Source: an uncultured Pelagibacteraceae bacterium
Lineage (GTDB): Bacteria; Pseudomonadota; Alphaproteobacteria; Pelagibacterales; Pelagibacteraceae
Direction of reading: 5' to 3'
DNA: 43,310 nucleotides
NCBI GenBank assembly: GCA_902634845.1
Contig: CACPLT010000002.1
Location: forward strand, 1 to 43,310
Numbering within the stretch: position 1 is the first letter of the stretch; every line of letters starts with the position of its first letter. The notes beneath the pieces were generated by a model. That model had not been told where the DNA came from. It worked only from the letters and a program-made list of their open reading frames with translations, and made no database searches. A program made the translations under genes and the position numbers. Shown here in pieces: positions 7,287 through 16,465 of the stretch.

Positions 7287-9572
7287 ATGACAAAAAAATC
7301 AAAAATTGATCATTATACAGATAAAGAGGCTTTAGATTTTCATATAGGCAATAAGTCTGGCAAAATTGAGGTTAATTCATCTAAGCCTCTTATTTCAAAA
7401 AGAGATTTATCTCTTGCATATTCCCCTGGAGTAGCGGCTCCAGTAAAGGAGATCTCAAAAGATTCTTCAAAAGCTTATGACTATACTTCTAAAGGCAACT
7501 TAGTAGCTGTGATTAGTAATGGCTCTGCAATTCTTGGTTTAGGAGATTTAGGTTCTCTTGCCTCAAAACCTGTTATGGAGGGTAAAGCGGTTCTATTTAA
7601 AAGATTTGCAGACATAGACTCTATAGATATTGAAATAGATAATAAAAATTCAAACGAAATTATTTCTACAATTAAAAATATTGCAGGCACTTTTGGCGGA
7701 ATAAATTTAGAAGATATTGCTGCCCCAGATTGTTTTATAATAGAACAAAAACTTAAAGAAATTTTAGATATTCCAGTGTTTCATGATGATCAACACGGAA
7801 CTGCAATTATAACCACAGCTGCGTTAATAAATGCTTTAGATATCTCCAAGAAAAAAATTAATGAAGTAAAAATAGTTGTTAATGGAGCTGGTGCCTCGGC
7901 AATAGCTTGTACAAATTTATTTAAAAAGATTGGAGTTAAAAATGAAAATGTCATTATGTGTGATAGAAAAGGAGTAATTTATAAAGGACGAGAAAGCGTA
8001 GATCAATTTAAATCAGCTCATGCTATTGAAACTAAATTGAGAACATTAGATCAAGCAATGAAAGGTGCTGATGTTTTTTTAGGGCTATCAGCAAAAAATG
8101 TTGTTAGTAAAGAGATGGTAAAATCCATGGCAAAAAATCCAATTATATTTGCTTGTGCAAATCCAGATCCTGAAATTAAACCTGAATTAATAAACGAAGT
8201 TCGAAGTGATGTCATAGTTGCTACAGGGAGATCTGATTATCCTAATCAAGTAAATAATTTAATTGGATTTCCTTATATTTTTAGAGGAGCGTTGGATGTT
8301 AGAGCAAAAATCATTAACGATGAAATGAAAGTTGCAGCTGCTAATGCTATAGCTTTGTTAGCTAGAGAAGATGTGCCAGATGAAGTTGTTTCTGCTTATG
8401 GAGGAGATAGACCGAAATACGGTAAAAATTATATAATTCCATCAACTTTCGACCCAAGGTTAGTTAGACGAATACCCTCTGCAGTAGCAGAAGCTGCTAT
8501 GAAAACTGGTGTTGCAAGAAAAAAAATTGAAAACCTAGAAATTTATAAAGATCAGTTAACAGCTAGATTAGACCCTTCAATGTCCTTAATGCAAGGAATT
8601 AACGCCAAGGTAAAAAAGAGTCCGAAAAAAGTAGTCTTTGCAGAAGGAGAGGATGAAAATATGTTAAAGGCTGCAATAGAATTTGGAAAAAATAAGTTAG
8701 GCACGCCTATAGTAATTGGTAATGAGAAAAGAGTAAAAGAAACTTTGAGTAAAATAGGCCTGGATGAAAATTTTAAAATTGAAATTGTAAATTCAACTGA
8801 CAAAAATAAAAGAGATAAATATTCAAAATATTTATATAAAAAACTCCAAAGAACCGGCCAACTCGAAAGAGATGTAGATAGGTTAATTAGAAATGACAGA
8901 ATAGCGTTTGGTTCATCAATGGTAGCATGTAAGGATGCTGATGCTATGGTTACGGGAAACATAAGACACTACGCTGCTTCAATTGAAAAATTAAAACATG
9001 TTTGTGATGCTAGAAAAGGTGAACCAATATTTGGTATGACAATGATTATATTTAAAGGTCGTACCATATTGGTAGCTGACACCAATGTAGAAGATTTTCC
9101 TTCTGCGAAAAGATTAGTTGAAATTTCTAAGTCTTGTGTAAGGGTCTCTAATTTATTTGGCTTTGACCCTAAGGTTGCATTTTTGTCTCATTCAACTTTT
9201 GGAAAACCAATATCAAGAAACACGAAACATGTTAGAGATGCAATTGAAATTTTAAAAGAAGAAAAAGTTGAATTTGATTTTGATGGTGAAATGCAGCCGG
9301 ATGTTGCTTTAAACCCTATATATCAAGAAATTTATCCCTTTTCTAAAATTGTAGGAAGAGCAAATATTTTAATTATGCCGGCTTTACATAGTGCAGCTAT
9401 TTCAACTAAACTGATGAAATCCTTTGGAGGAGCAAAATTAATTGGTCCATTATTAATCGGACTTGATTTGCCTATTGAAGTTGCACCTTTAAGATCAAGT
9501 ACTTCTGATATTTTAAATTTAGCCTCTATTGCTGCTTACTCTTCAGATGTTATAGACTATAAAAAAGATTAA
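7287..9572 (+). CDS. maeB: Malic enzyme with C-terminal phosphotransacetylase-like domain
   Basis: Decarboxylating malate dehydrogenase (malate to pyruvate plus CO2 with NAD(P)+), 761 residues. The malic enzyme part covers about 1-425: LAYSPGVAAPVKEI with catalytic Tyr45, metal-binding HDDQHGTAI near 167, and the nucleotide fold VNGAGASAIACTNLF. A phosphate acetyl/butyryltransferase-like domain follows (about 430-755, KKVVFAEGEDENMLKAA onward), the architecture of the long MaeB enzymes, where this domain is thought to be regulatory. It is monocistronic. Its stop codon overlaps that of the convergent BON gene within the four bases TTAA. Confidence 0.96.
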   Translation: MTKKSKIDHYTDKEALDFHIGNKSGKIEVNSSKPLISKRDLSLAYSPGVAAPVKEISKDSSKAYDYTSKGNLVAVISNGSAILGLGDLGSLASKPVMEGKAVLFKRFADIDSIDIEIDNKNSNEIISTIKNIAGTFGGINLEDIAAPDCFIIEQKLKEILDIPVFHDDQHGTAIITTAALINALDISKKKINEVKIVVNGAGASAIACTNLFKKIGVKNENVIMCDRKGVIYKGRESVDQFKSAHAIETKLRTLDQAMKGADVFLGLSAKNVVSKEMVKSMAKNPIIFACANPDPEIKPELINEVRSDVIVATGRSDYPNQVNNLIGFPYIFRGALDVRAKIINDEMKVAAANAIALLAREDVPDEVVSAYGGDRPKYGKNYIIPSTFDPRLVRRIPSAVAEAAMKTGVARKKIENLEIYKDQLTARLDPSMSLMQGINAKVKKSPKKVVFAEGEDENMLKAAIEFGKNKLGTPIVIGNEKRVKETLSKIGLDENFKIEIVNSTDKNKRDKYSKYLYKKLQRTGQLERDVDRLIRNDRIAFGSSMVACKDADAMVTGNIRHYAASIEKLKHVCDARKGEPIFGMTMIIFKGRTILVADTNVEDFPSAKRLVEISKSCVRVSNLFGFDPKVAFLSHSTFGKPISRNTKHVRDAIEILKEEKVEFDFDGEMQPDVALNPIYQEIYPFSKIVGRANILIMPALHSAAISTKLMKSFGGAKLIGPLLIGLDLPIEVAPLRSSTSDILNLASIAAYSSDVIDYKKD

Positions 9573-10150
9573 AGTTTATTTCTACTTAGCTCTGTTGCTA
9601 AATAAATTGAAGGAATAACATCTTCAACATCATAAATTTTGTTCGCTTCAGAGATAACCTCTTTCTTTTCATCTACATCCATGGCAATTCCAAAAATATA
9701 AATTTTTTTATTTATTGTCTCTAAAGTATAATTTCTTGCTTTAGTTTTTTTATTAAAAATTAAAGCAGTTCTTAACTGACTAGTAATAAGTATATCTTTT
9801 GCTGTTTGTTTGAAATTTGATTTACCTCTAATTGTAATTGCATTTTTTACCTCTCTCACCCCTTTAGTTTCCCACGCTAGTTTAGTAATTTTTATTTTCT
9901 CTTCAGGTTCATCAACTTTTCCTGAAAGAAATATCCTTCCATCTAAAACTTCAACCTGAATATTTAAAAAATATCTTTTTTCACTTAATGACAATCTAGC
10001 TACTAGATTTTTTTGCATTATGGTATCATCTATTTGCATCCCAATAGTTCTAGGATCAAAAGTAATATCAACTCCTGCACCAAATCGACCAGCTGGGGAA
10101 CAGCTAGAAAGAAGTGCGGCAATTAAAATAACTAAAAAAAAGTTTCTCAT
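9569..10150 (-). CDS. Dual-BON-domain outer-membrane lipoprotein (DolP/YraP-like)
   Basis: A 193-residue lipoprotein. The signal ends in a lipobox, LLSSCSP, with Cys17 as the expected lipidation site. Two BON domains follow (about 45-110, VEVLDGRIFLSGKVDEPEEK, and about 115-185), as in E. coli DolP (YraP), which binds anionic phospholipid and supports outer-membrane integrity. In gammaproteobacteria yraP sits with yraL (rsmI) and yraM (lpoA). Here the gene overlaps rsmI by four bases (ATGA) and lies next to an LpoA-like gene, which supports the assignment. I left the symbol empty because orthology to dolP is inferred only from domains and context. Confidence 0.88.
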   Translation of the reverse strand: MRNFFLVILIAALLSSCSPAGRFGAGVDITFDPRTIGMQIDDTIMQKNLVARLSLSEKRYFLNIQVEVLDGRIFLSGKVDEPEEKIKITKLAWETKGVREVKNAITIRGKSNFKQTAKDILITSQLRTALIFNKKTKARNYTLETINKKIYIFGIAMDVDEKKEVISEANKIYDVEDVIPSIYLATELSRNKL

Positions 10151-10977
10151 TTTTTATATTTTATACAAAGGTTATAAATAATTTTTTTTGATACTTTCTC
10201 TTTTTTTGACATTAATTCAACAATATCTTTAACAGTGTAGGTCTTTAGATAGTTTATAACTTGTTTTTCAAGTTTTACATAGTTTGTTGTTAACTGTTCA
10301 TTTTTAATTTTTTTTGAAATAACAATTGTTAGTTCTCCTTTTAATTGAGTTTTAAAAGGACTTAAATCGTCAATGTTTTGCCTATAGTAGGTTTCATGTT
10401 TTTTGGTCATTTCCCTAGCAATAAAAATTTTTCTTCCAGGGAAATTTTTTTTAAAAGATTTAATGTAAAAATTTATTTTTACTGCTGGTATAAAAAAAAC
10501 TAAAGAAAATCCCTCAACATCTAACTTTCTTAAAGATTTATTTAAATCGCTCTCAGTCTTTGGTAAAAATCCATAAAATAAAAATTTGTCTCCAAAACCA
10601 GATAGACTCACAGCTGCAGAGACTGCAGAAGGGCCAGGGGCTGTAAATACTTTATAATTGTTTTTAATACACTCGTTAATAATTATATTACCTGGGTCTG
10701 ATATAACAGGTGTTCCAGCGTCAGATATTAAAGACAAAATTTTGCCCTCATTTAAATATTTTATAATTTTATTTAAGGATTTTTTCTCGTTAAATTTATG
10801 ATAAGGAATTAACTTATTTTTTATGTTAAAGTGGTTTAAAAGTTTTGAAGAATGCCTAGTATCTTCACAAAGTATGAGGTCTGATCTTTTAAGAATTTCT
10901 ATTGATCGAAGTGTAATATCTTCTAAGTTTCCAATCGGTGTTGAAACAATGTATAAACCGCTCTCTAGACTGTTCAT
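10147..10977 (-). CDS. rsmI: RsmI, 16S rRNA C1402 2'-O-methyltransferase
   Basis: SAM-dependent tetrapyrrole-methylase-fold enzyme (276 residues) that 2'-O-methylates C1402 of 16S rRNA in the decoding centre. Signatures: GLYIVSTPIGNLEDITLRSIEIL at the N-terminus, CEDTRHSSKLL, and SDAGTPVISDPG at 85-96. Length matches the family. The start ATG at 10977 is only six bases from the start of the divergent LpoA-like gene, so there is no room for a separate leader. The 3' end overlaps the BON lipoprotein start, suggesting translational coupling. Confidence 0.96.
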   Translation of the reverse strand: MNSLESGLYIVSTPIGNLEDITLRSIEILKRSDLILCEDTRHSSKLLNHFNIKNKLIPYHKFNEKKSLNKIIKYLNEGKILSLISDAGTPVISDPGNIIINECIKNNYKVFTAPGPSAVSAAVSLSGFGDKFLFYGFLPKTESDLNKSLRKLDVEGFSLVFFIPAVKINFYIKSFKKNFPGRKIFIAREMTKKHETYYRQNIDDLSPFKTQLKGELTIVISKKIKNEQLTTNYVKLEKQVINYLKTYTVKDIVELMSKKEKVSKKIIYNLCIKYKK

Positions 10978-10983
10978 AATATT

Positions 10984-12138
10984 ATGTTAAAAAAAACAAT
11001 TATCATTAGTTATATATTATTAATATTTAATTTTAACTCTTTTGCAGATGAAAGCCAAAAATCTTTAAGAGTGGGTCTTTTGGCGCCATTTAGTGGAGAA
11101 TATAAAGAGATGGGACAATCAATAATGCTTTCTTTACAGTTAGCGTTGAGAGAAATAAATGATGATAAAATTAAAATTTTTCCAAGAGACTCTGGTTTTA
11201 ATAACCCCGAGAAACTAATTCAATCTGTAGAGTCTTTAAAAGAAGAAGACGTTAAAATCGTTATTGGACCTATAAGTCATAGAGATTTTGAGAGTCTGTC
11301 GTCATATAAAGATATGATTTTTATTTCTCCTTCAAATATTGATCCAAAAGTGCAAAATAATATTTTAAGCGTTGGTGTGAGTTTAGAATCTCAAATTAAA
11401 TCTATTGAAGAATTTATCAAAATTAATAAAAGAAAAAAAACAATAATAATTTACCCAAAAAACAAATATACTTCGCTAATAGACTCAAAAATTAATAACA
11501 TAGATATTGTTAACAAAAAAATATATCGATATAGCTCTGATCCAAAGATTTTAACAGCTGATATAGAAAAAATCACAAATTATAAACAAAGAAAAAGAAA
11601 TTTAATTTCTCGAGTAAAAATACTTGAGGAAAAAGATGATGAAGCCTCGAAGTTAGAATTAAAAAGATTAGAACAAAAATATACTATTGGAAAAGTTAAT
11701 TTTGACTCTGTTATTATAATTGATTTTGGTGATAGCTTAAAAAGTGTTTTAACTTCTCTTGTTTATTCAGATGTTGATCAAGATGAAGTATTAATTGTAA
11801 CAGTTAATCAATGGTTTGATAAAAGTATTTTTTTAGAAAATTCAATAAAAAATTTGTATTATCCATCTGTTGATATCAAAAATTTTCAAAAGTATAAAAA
11901 GAAATATTCAGAAGTTTATGGGATGCAACCTACAGAAATTACAATTCTAACTTATGATGCTCTAGGTTTAATATACTACGTATGGAATAAAAAAAATTAC
12001 AAAGTAACTTCAATAAAAGACTTTGTAATCAAAGATAGTATTAAAGGTAAAATCGGAACTTTTAATTTTAAAGATGGAAAATTAATCCAAAAATTAAACA
12101 TGTACAAAGTTTCAGATAAAAAATTTTCTAAATTTTAA
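10984..12138 (+). CDS. LpoA-like periplasmic binding protein (penicillin-binding-protein activator family)
   Basis: A 384-residue exported protein with a type I periplasmic-binding fold (Peripla_BP_6). A signal peptide (KKTIIISYILLIFNFNSFA) is followed by LRVGLLAPFSGEYKEMGQSI and VKIVIGPISHRDFES. Similar proteins in alphaproteobacteria are annotated as penicillin-binding-protein activators, and the rsmI neighbour matches the E. coli rsmI-lpoA arrangement. It lacks a lipobox Cys, so unlike E. coli LpoA it should be soluble in the periplasm. A Lys/Glu-rich helix lies about residues 200-235. An amino-acid ABC-type binding protein is the alternative, but no transporter genes accompany it. Its 3' end overlaps rdgB by 27 bases. 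Confidence 0.8.
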   Translation: MLKKTIIISYILLIFNFNSFADESQKSLRVGLLAPFSGEYKEMGQSIMLSLQLALREINDDKIKIFPRDSGFNNPEKLIQSVESLKEEDVKIVIGPISHRDFESLSSYKDMIFISPSNIDPKVQNNILSVGVSLESQIKSIEEFIKINKRKKTIIIYPKNKYTSLIDSKINNIDIVNKKIYRYSSDPKILTADIEKITNYKQRKRNLISRVKILEEKDDEASKLELKRLEQKYTIGKVNFDSVIIIDFGDSLKSVLTSLVYSDVDQDEVLIVTVNQWFDKSIFLENSIKNLYYPSVDIKNFQKYKKKYSEVYGMQPTEITILTYDALGLIYYVWNKKNYKVTSIKDFVIKDSIKGKIGTFNFKDGKLIQKLNMYKVSDKKFSKF

Positions 12139-12711
12139 TTTTTTTTTAAGTTTTTTAAAAGCTATACTTCTATGATCAATATTCATTTTTTTTGATATAT
12201 TTATTTGGCCAAATGTTTTTTTATGATTATGTGGAATAAAAATTGAATCATATCCAAACCCCTTATTTCCTAATATTCTATTGGAAATATTGCCATTTAT
12301 TATTCCTAAAGATGAAATTATTTTTTTTTTACTCAATTTAATTGATAAACTACAAATAAATCTTGCTTTTCTATTTTTTTTTCCCTCCATCATTTTTAAA
12401 ATTTTAAGCATTGCTTTTTTAAAACTTCCACTTTTTTTTGCCCATCTAGCAGAATAAATACCTGGTTTTTTTCTTAATGCTAACACCTCTAATCCTGAGT
12501 CATCTGATAGTGAAACAATTTTTGATTTTTTAAAAAAAAATGATGCTTTAAGCTCTGAATTAGATTTAAAAGTTTTTCCAGTTTCTTTTGGAGGTTTAAT
12601 TTTTAAACTTTTTGGTGAAATTTTTTTTATTTTTTTACTCAATAACTTGCTTATTTCCCTAAATTTTCCATCATTATGAGTGCCAATTAGGAGTTGAATA
12701 TTTTTTTTCAT
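12112..12711 (-). CDS. rdgB: RdgB/HAM1 XTP/dITP pyrophosphatase
   Basis: House-cleaning nucleotide pyrophosphatase of 199 residues that hydrolyses dITP, dHAPTP and XTP to monophosphates. Signatures: LIGTHNDGKFREISKLL (substrate loop), LSDDSGLEVLALRKKPGIYSAR with the catalytic acidic residues, FGYDSIFIP, and MNIDHRSIAFKKL. Unusually Lys-rich, in line with the whole window. It is convergent with the LpoA-like gene (27 bases shared) and divergent from grpE across 42 bases. The protein looks complete. Confidence 0.95.
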   Translation of the reverse strand: MKKNIQLLIGTHNDGKFREISKLLSKKIKKISPKSLKIKPPKETGKTFKSNSELKASFFFKKSKIVSLSDDSGLEVLALRKKPGIYSARWAKKSGSFKKAMLKILKMMEGKKNRKARFICSLSIKLSKKKIISSLGIINGNISNRILGNKGFGYDSIFIPHNHKKTFGQINISKKMNIDHRSIAFKKLKKKLKFRKFFI

Positions 12712-12753
12712 TGAACACTAGTAATTATTATTTTTAACATTATATAGCAAATT

Positions 12754-13326
12754 ATGAGTGAATCTAACAAAGACGAAAATATAAATAAAGAAGATAATAA
12801 GTCAGCTTCTGAAGATAAAACAAAAGAAGAAAAAACTGAAGTTACAATTGAAGAAAAATTGAAGTCTTCTGAAGAAAAACTTTTGAGATCTTTAGCGGAC
12901 TCTGAAAATCAGAGAAGACGATTTGATAAAGAGGTAAAAGAAGCTTTTGAATTCGGAGGGTTTAATTTTGCACGAGAAATGTTGTCAATTTTAGACAATC
13001 TTCAAAGGGCAAAAAAATCTATTAGTGAAGATGAGGTTTTAAAAAAAAGCAAAGAGTTTGAAAAATTTTTAAAAAATATTGAAATTATTGAGAAAGACTT
13101 AATTTCAACTTTTGAAAAGAATAAGATAACAAAAATTAATTGTTTAAATAAAAAATTTGATCCAAATTTTCACCAGGCCATGCTGGAAGTCGAAGATGAA
13201 AAATCAGAGCCGGGTATAATAGTTCAAGAAATCCAAGCAGGTTTTATGTTTGGAGAGAGATTGTTGAGGCCTTCTTTTGTTGGAATTTCAAAAGAAAAAA
13301 GTGAAAAAAATGATAAAAATAAGTAA
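12754..13326 (+). CDS. grpE: GrpE nucleotide exchange factor
   Basis: Co-chaperone of 190 residues that releases ADP from DnaK. A charged, probably disordered start (about 1-40, Lys/Glu/Asp/Ser) leads into the long dimerisation helix (LRSLADSENQRRRFDKEVKEA), and a C-terminal beta wing ends with IQAGFMFGERLLRPSFVGI, the GrpE signature. First gene of the grpE-dnaK-dnaJ heat-shock set. The repressor gene hrcA, which often precedes grpE in alphaproteobacteria, is not here. No clear Shine-Dalgarno is seen before the ATG. Confidence 0.96.
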   Translation: MSESNKDENINKEDNKSASEDKTKEEKTEVTIEEKLKSSEEKLLRSLADSENQRRRFDKEVKEAFEFGGFNFAREMLSILDNLQRAKKSISEDEVLKKSKEFEKFLKNIEIIEKDLISTFEKNKITKINCLNKKFDPNFHQAMLEVEDEKSEPGIIVQEIQAGFMFGERLLRPSFVGISKEKSEKNDKNK

Positions 13327-13334
13327 AAAAGTGA

Positions 13335-13362
13335 CTTGTAGAAAATATTTTAACCCCCATAT
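13335..13362 (+). promoter_or_regulatory. Heat-shock (sigma-32/RpoH) promoter for dnaK
   Basis: In the 56 bases between grpE and dnaK, a CTTGTA element at 13335-13340 is followed after 14 bases by CCCCATAT at 13355-13362. This closely matches the RpoH consensus (CTTGAA, 13-15 bases, CCCCATNT). Transcription would start about 13370, just ahead of the AAAGGA ribosome site (13373-13378) and the dnaK ATG at 13383. The C run is conspicuous in such AT-rich DNA. Confidence 0.8.
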
Positions 13363-13382
13363 AAATGTAAACAAAGGATAAT

Positions 13383-15308
13383 ATGAGTAAAGTTATAGGA
13401 ATAGATTTAGGAACCACGAATTCATGTGTTGCCATCATGGATGGAACACAGGCAAAAGTACTTGAGAACACAGAGGGAGCAAGAACAACTCCTTCAGTTG
13501 TAGCTTTTTTGGAAAAAGAGGAAAAATTAGTTGGTCAACCAGCTAAAAGACAGGCAGTAACAAATCCAGAAGATACAATATTTGCTGTTAAAAGACTTAT
13601 AGGCAGAAAGTTTGATGGTCCTTCTGTTCAAAAAGATATATCAAAAGTTCCATATAAAATTATTAAATCTGAAAATGGTGATGCATGGGTTGAAGGAAAA
13701 GGAAAGAAATATTCCCCATCACAAATTTCAGCATTTGTTCTTCAAAAGATGAAGGAAACTGCTGAGAAATATTTAGGTCAGGCAGTAACAAAAGCTGTAA
13801 TCACTGTTCCAGCTTATTTTAACGACTCTCAAAGACAAGCAACAAAGGATGCGGGGAAAATTGCAGGCTTAGAAGTTTTGAGAATTATAAACGAACCAAC
13901 AGCTGCTTCCTTGGCTTACGGTTTAGACAAAAAAGGTGGAAAAAAAATTGCAGTTTATGATTTAGGCGGAGGTACTTTTGATATCTCTATTTTAGAGATC
14001 GGAGATGGTGTCTTTGAAGTTAAATCTACAAATGGTGATACTTTTTTGGGCGGTGAAGACTTTGATGATACTATAGTTGGATATTTAGCTGCTGAATTTA
14101 AAAAAGACAATGGTATAGACTTAAAATCTGATAAACTTGCTTTGCAAAGACTTAAGGAGGCAGCAGAGAAAGCAAAGATTGAACTTTCCTCAGCTACTCA
14201 GACTGAAATAAATCTACCATTCATTACTGCAGACAAATCTGGCCCAAAACATTTAAATTTAAAATTTACAAGAGCTAAACTTGAAGCTTTAGTTCAAAGT
14301 TTAATAGAAAGAACTTTGGAACCATGTAAAACAGCGTTAAAAGACTCTGGTTTTTCAGCCGCGGAAATTAATGAAGTGGTATTGGTCGGTGGAATGACAA
14401 GAATGCCAAAAATTATAGAAACCGTTAAAAACTTCTTCGGTAAAGAACCAAATAAAAGTGTCAATCCTGACGAAGTTGTAGCTATGGGTGCAGCAATTCA
14501 AGCGGGTGTTCTTCAAGGTGACGTGAAAGATGTATTGTTATTAGATGTAACTCCTCTTTCATTGGGAATTGAAACTTTAGGTGGCGTTTCTACTAAATTG
14601 ATAGATAAAAATACAACTATACCAACCAAGAAAAGTCAGGTTTTTTCTACAGCAGAGGATAACCAGCCCGCGGTTTCAATACGTGTTTTACAAGGTGAGA
14701 GAGAAATGGCTGCTGATAATAAACTTTTAGGAAATTTTGAGCTAGTTGGTATACCTCCTGCTCCAAGAGGGACCCCACAAATAGAGGTCACATTTGATAT
14801 AGATGCTAATGGTATTGTTAGTGTTTCCGCAAAAGACAAAGGAACAGGAAAAGAGCAAAAGATTCAAATACAAGCTTCTGGTGGTTTATCAGACGAAGAG
14901 ATAAACAAAATGGTAAAAGATGCAGAGGCAAATAAAGAGGCAGATAAAAAGAAAAGAGATGCCGTTGATGCAAGAAACCAAGCAGATAGTATTGTATTTT
15001 CTACTGAAAAAAGTCTTAAAGAGCATGGAGATAAAATTTCTGCTGAAGAAAAAAAAGCTATTGAGACAGGTATTAGTGAATTAAAAGAGTCTTTAAAAGG
15101 CACAGATACGGAGGACTTGAAGAAAAAAACACAAAATCTTATACAAGTCTCGATGAAACTCGGTGAAGCTGTTTATAAAAGCCAGCAAAAGAATCAGCCA
15201 AAGGATGATAAAAATGATAAAGGTCCTAAAGGTAAAAATGATGAAAAAGAAAATGTTGTTGACGCTGATTTTGAAGACGTAAAAGAAGATAAAGAAAAAA
15301 GCGCCTAA
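13383..15308 (+). CDS. dnaK: DnaK (Hsp70) chaperone
   Basis: ATP-dependent Hsp70 of 641 residues. Hsp70 signatures are [17 protein letters not shown] (about 4-20), [17 protein letters not shown] (about 190) and [13 protein letters not shown] (about 335). The substrate-binding domain starts after the [13 protein letters not shown] linker near 385, followed by a helical lid and an acidic/Lys-rich tail ending in [11 protein letters not shown]. Works with GrpE and DnaJ encoded on either side. A sigma-32-type promoter lies directly upstream, so dnaK-dnaJ can be induced independently of grpE. Base composition is slightly less AT-rich than its neighbours, as expected for a highly expressed gene. Confidence 0.99.
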   Translation: MSKVIGIDLGTTNSCVAIMDGTQAKVLENTEGARTTPSVVAFLEKEEKLVGQPAKRQAVTNPEDTIFAVKRLIGRKFDGPSVQKDISKVPYKIIKSENGDAWVEGKGKKYSPSQISAFVLQKMKETAEKYLGQAVTKAVITVPAYFNDSQRQATKDAGKIAGLEVLRIINEPTAASLAYGLDKKGGKKIAVYDLGGGTFDISILEIGDGVFEVKSTNGDTFLGGEDFDDTIVGYLAAEFKKDNGIDLKSDKLALQRLKEAAEKAKIELSSATQTEINLPFITADKSGPKHLNLKFTRAKLEALVQSLIERTLEPCKTALKDSGFSAAEINEVVLVGGMTRMPKIIETVKNFFGKEPNKSVNPDEVVAMGAAIQAGVLQGDVKDVLLLDVTPLSLGIETLGGVSTKLIDKNTTIPTKKSQVFSTAEDNQPAVSIRVLQGEREMAADNKLLGNFELVGIPPAPRGTPQIEVTFDIDANGIVSVSAKDKGTGKEQKIQIQASGGLSDEEINKMVKDAEANKEADKKKRDAVDARNQADSIVFSTEKSLKEHGDKISAEEKKAIETGISELKESLKGTDTEDLKKKTQNLIQVSMKLGEAVYKSQQKNQPKDDKNDKGPKGKNDEKENVVDADFEDVKEDKEKSA

Positions 15309-15316
15309 GATAAAAA

Positions 15317-15322
15317 AAGGAG
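15317..15322 (+). promoter_or_regulatory. Shine-Dalgarno site fixing the GTG start of dnaJ
   Basis: AAGGAG nine bases before GTG at 15332. This supports GTG as the real start, since the family N-terminus [11 protein letters not shown] follows at once. Confidence 0.8.
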
Positions 15323-15331
15323 CAATTTCTT

Positions 15332-16459
15332 GTGGCAAAAAGAGATTATTATGAAATCTTAGGTGTACAAAAATCTGCATCTAAGGACGAAATTAAAAAG
15401 GCTTATAGAAAATTAGCACTTAAGTATCACCCAGATAAAACAAAAGGAGATAAAGCATCCGAAGATAAGTTCAAGGAGGCTAGCGAAGCTTATCATGTTT
15501 TATCAGATGAAAAGAGAAAAACAAATTATGACCAGTTCGGTCATGCTGCGTTCGAAGGTGGTGGTGGTCAAGGTTTTGGAAATTTTGATTTTGGCACATC
15601 ATTTTCAGACATTTTTGAAGATTTTTTTGGTGATGATATATTTGGAGGTAGAGGAAGATCAGGAAGAAGGTCATCTAATAGAGGTAACGACTTAAGATAT
15701 GATGTATCTATAAGTTTGGAAGATGCATACTCTGGATTAAACAAAAAAATTAATTATACTACTTATAAGAAGTGCTCTAGGTGTACTGGGCAAGGATCAG
15801 AGCCTGGGTCAAAACCAGTGACATGTAATTACTGTAACGGAAGAGGTAAAGTTAGATCAAACCAAGGATTCTTTACAATTCAACAAACTTGCCCCGAATG
15901 TAGTGGTTATGGAGAAACAATTGGCAACCCTTGTAAACAATGTAGAGGTAACGGAAAAACACAATCTAAAGAAAGTGTTTCTGTGAAAATTCCAAAAGGA
16001 GTTGATGACGGGACTAGAATCAGGGTTTCGGGAAAAGGAGAAGCAGGAAGCAAAGGTGGTAGTACAGGAGATTTATATTTATTTATATCGATTGACAATC
16101 ACAGTATTTTTAAAAGATCAGACGAACATTTATATTTTGAGCTGCCTATATCTTTTACTGATGCAGCGTTAGGTGTCTCTGTAGAAGTTCCTTCTATTGA
16201 TGGGGGTAGAGCAAAAATAAAAATTCCAGCTGGGACACAACACGGTAAACAACTAAGACTAAGAGGAAAAGGAATGCCGATCCTCAGGGGAACTAATTAT
16301 GGAGATTTATATATAAAGATTATAACAGAGGTGCCTTCAAACTTAAATTCTAGACAAAAAGAACTTTTAGAAGAGTTTAAAAAAATAGAATCAGAAAAAT
16401 CAAGCCCAATAATCAAAGATTTTTTTGAGAAAGCAAAAAAATTTTGGAAAAATTCATAG
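15332..16459 (+). CDS. dnaJ: DnaJ (Hsp40) co-chaperone
   Basis: Class I J-protein of 375 residues that stimulates DnaK ATPase and delivers substrates. The J domain (1-70) has the HPD motif at 33-35 (KYHPDKT). A Gly/Phe-rich region (about 75-115) follows, then a zinc domain with four CxxCxGxG repeats ([32 protein letters not shown]; about 143-205) and the C-terminal substrate domains. The start is GTG, supported by an AAGGAG nine bases upstream. It lies 23 bases after dnaK, clearly co-transcribed. Confidence 0.98.
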   Translation: MAKRDYYEILGVQKSASKDEIKKAYRKLALKYHPDKTKGDKASEDKFKEASEAYHVLSDEKRKTNYDQFGHAAFEGGGGQGFGNFDFGTSFSDIFEDFFGDDIFGGRGRSGRRSSNRGNDLRYDVSISLEDAYSGLNKKINYTTYKKCSRCTGQGSEPGSKPVTCNYCNGRGKVRSNQGFFTIQQTCPECSGYGETIGNPCKQCRGNGKTQSKESVSVKIPKGVDDGTRIRVSGKGEAGSKGGSTGDLYLFISIDNHSIFKRSDEHLYFELPISFTDAALGVSVEVPSIDGGRAKIKIPAGTQHGKQLRLRGKGMPILRGTNYGDLYIKIITEVPSNLNSRQKELLEEFKKIESEKSSPIIKDFFEKAKKFWKNS

Positions 16460-16465
16460 TTATTT

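Noticed and set aside
8552..8962. 136-residue reading frame on the minus strand inside maeB
   Set aside because: It is antisense to the conserved phosphotransacetylase-like domain, has no recognisable family and shows the Ser/Leu/Phe-rich composition of a shadow frame.
12711..12746. A sigma-32 promoter before grpE
   Set aside because: TTGAAC at 12711 has no C-rich -10 at the right distance; TATATA at 12741 is 24 bases away, too far for a sigma-70 partner. Evidence was too weak to list.
15093..15380. 95-residue Phe/Ile-rich minus frame across the dnaK-dnaJ junction
   Set aside because: Its hydrophobicity is the complement of the Lys/Glu-rich DnaK tail; it covers the dnaJ ribosome site and start.
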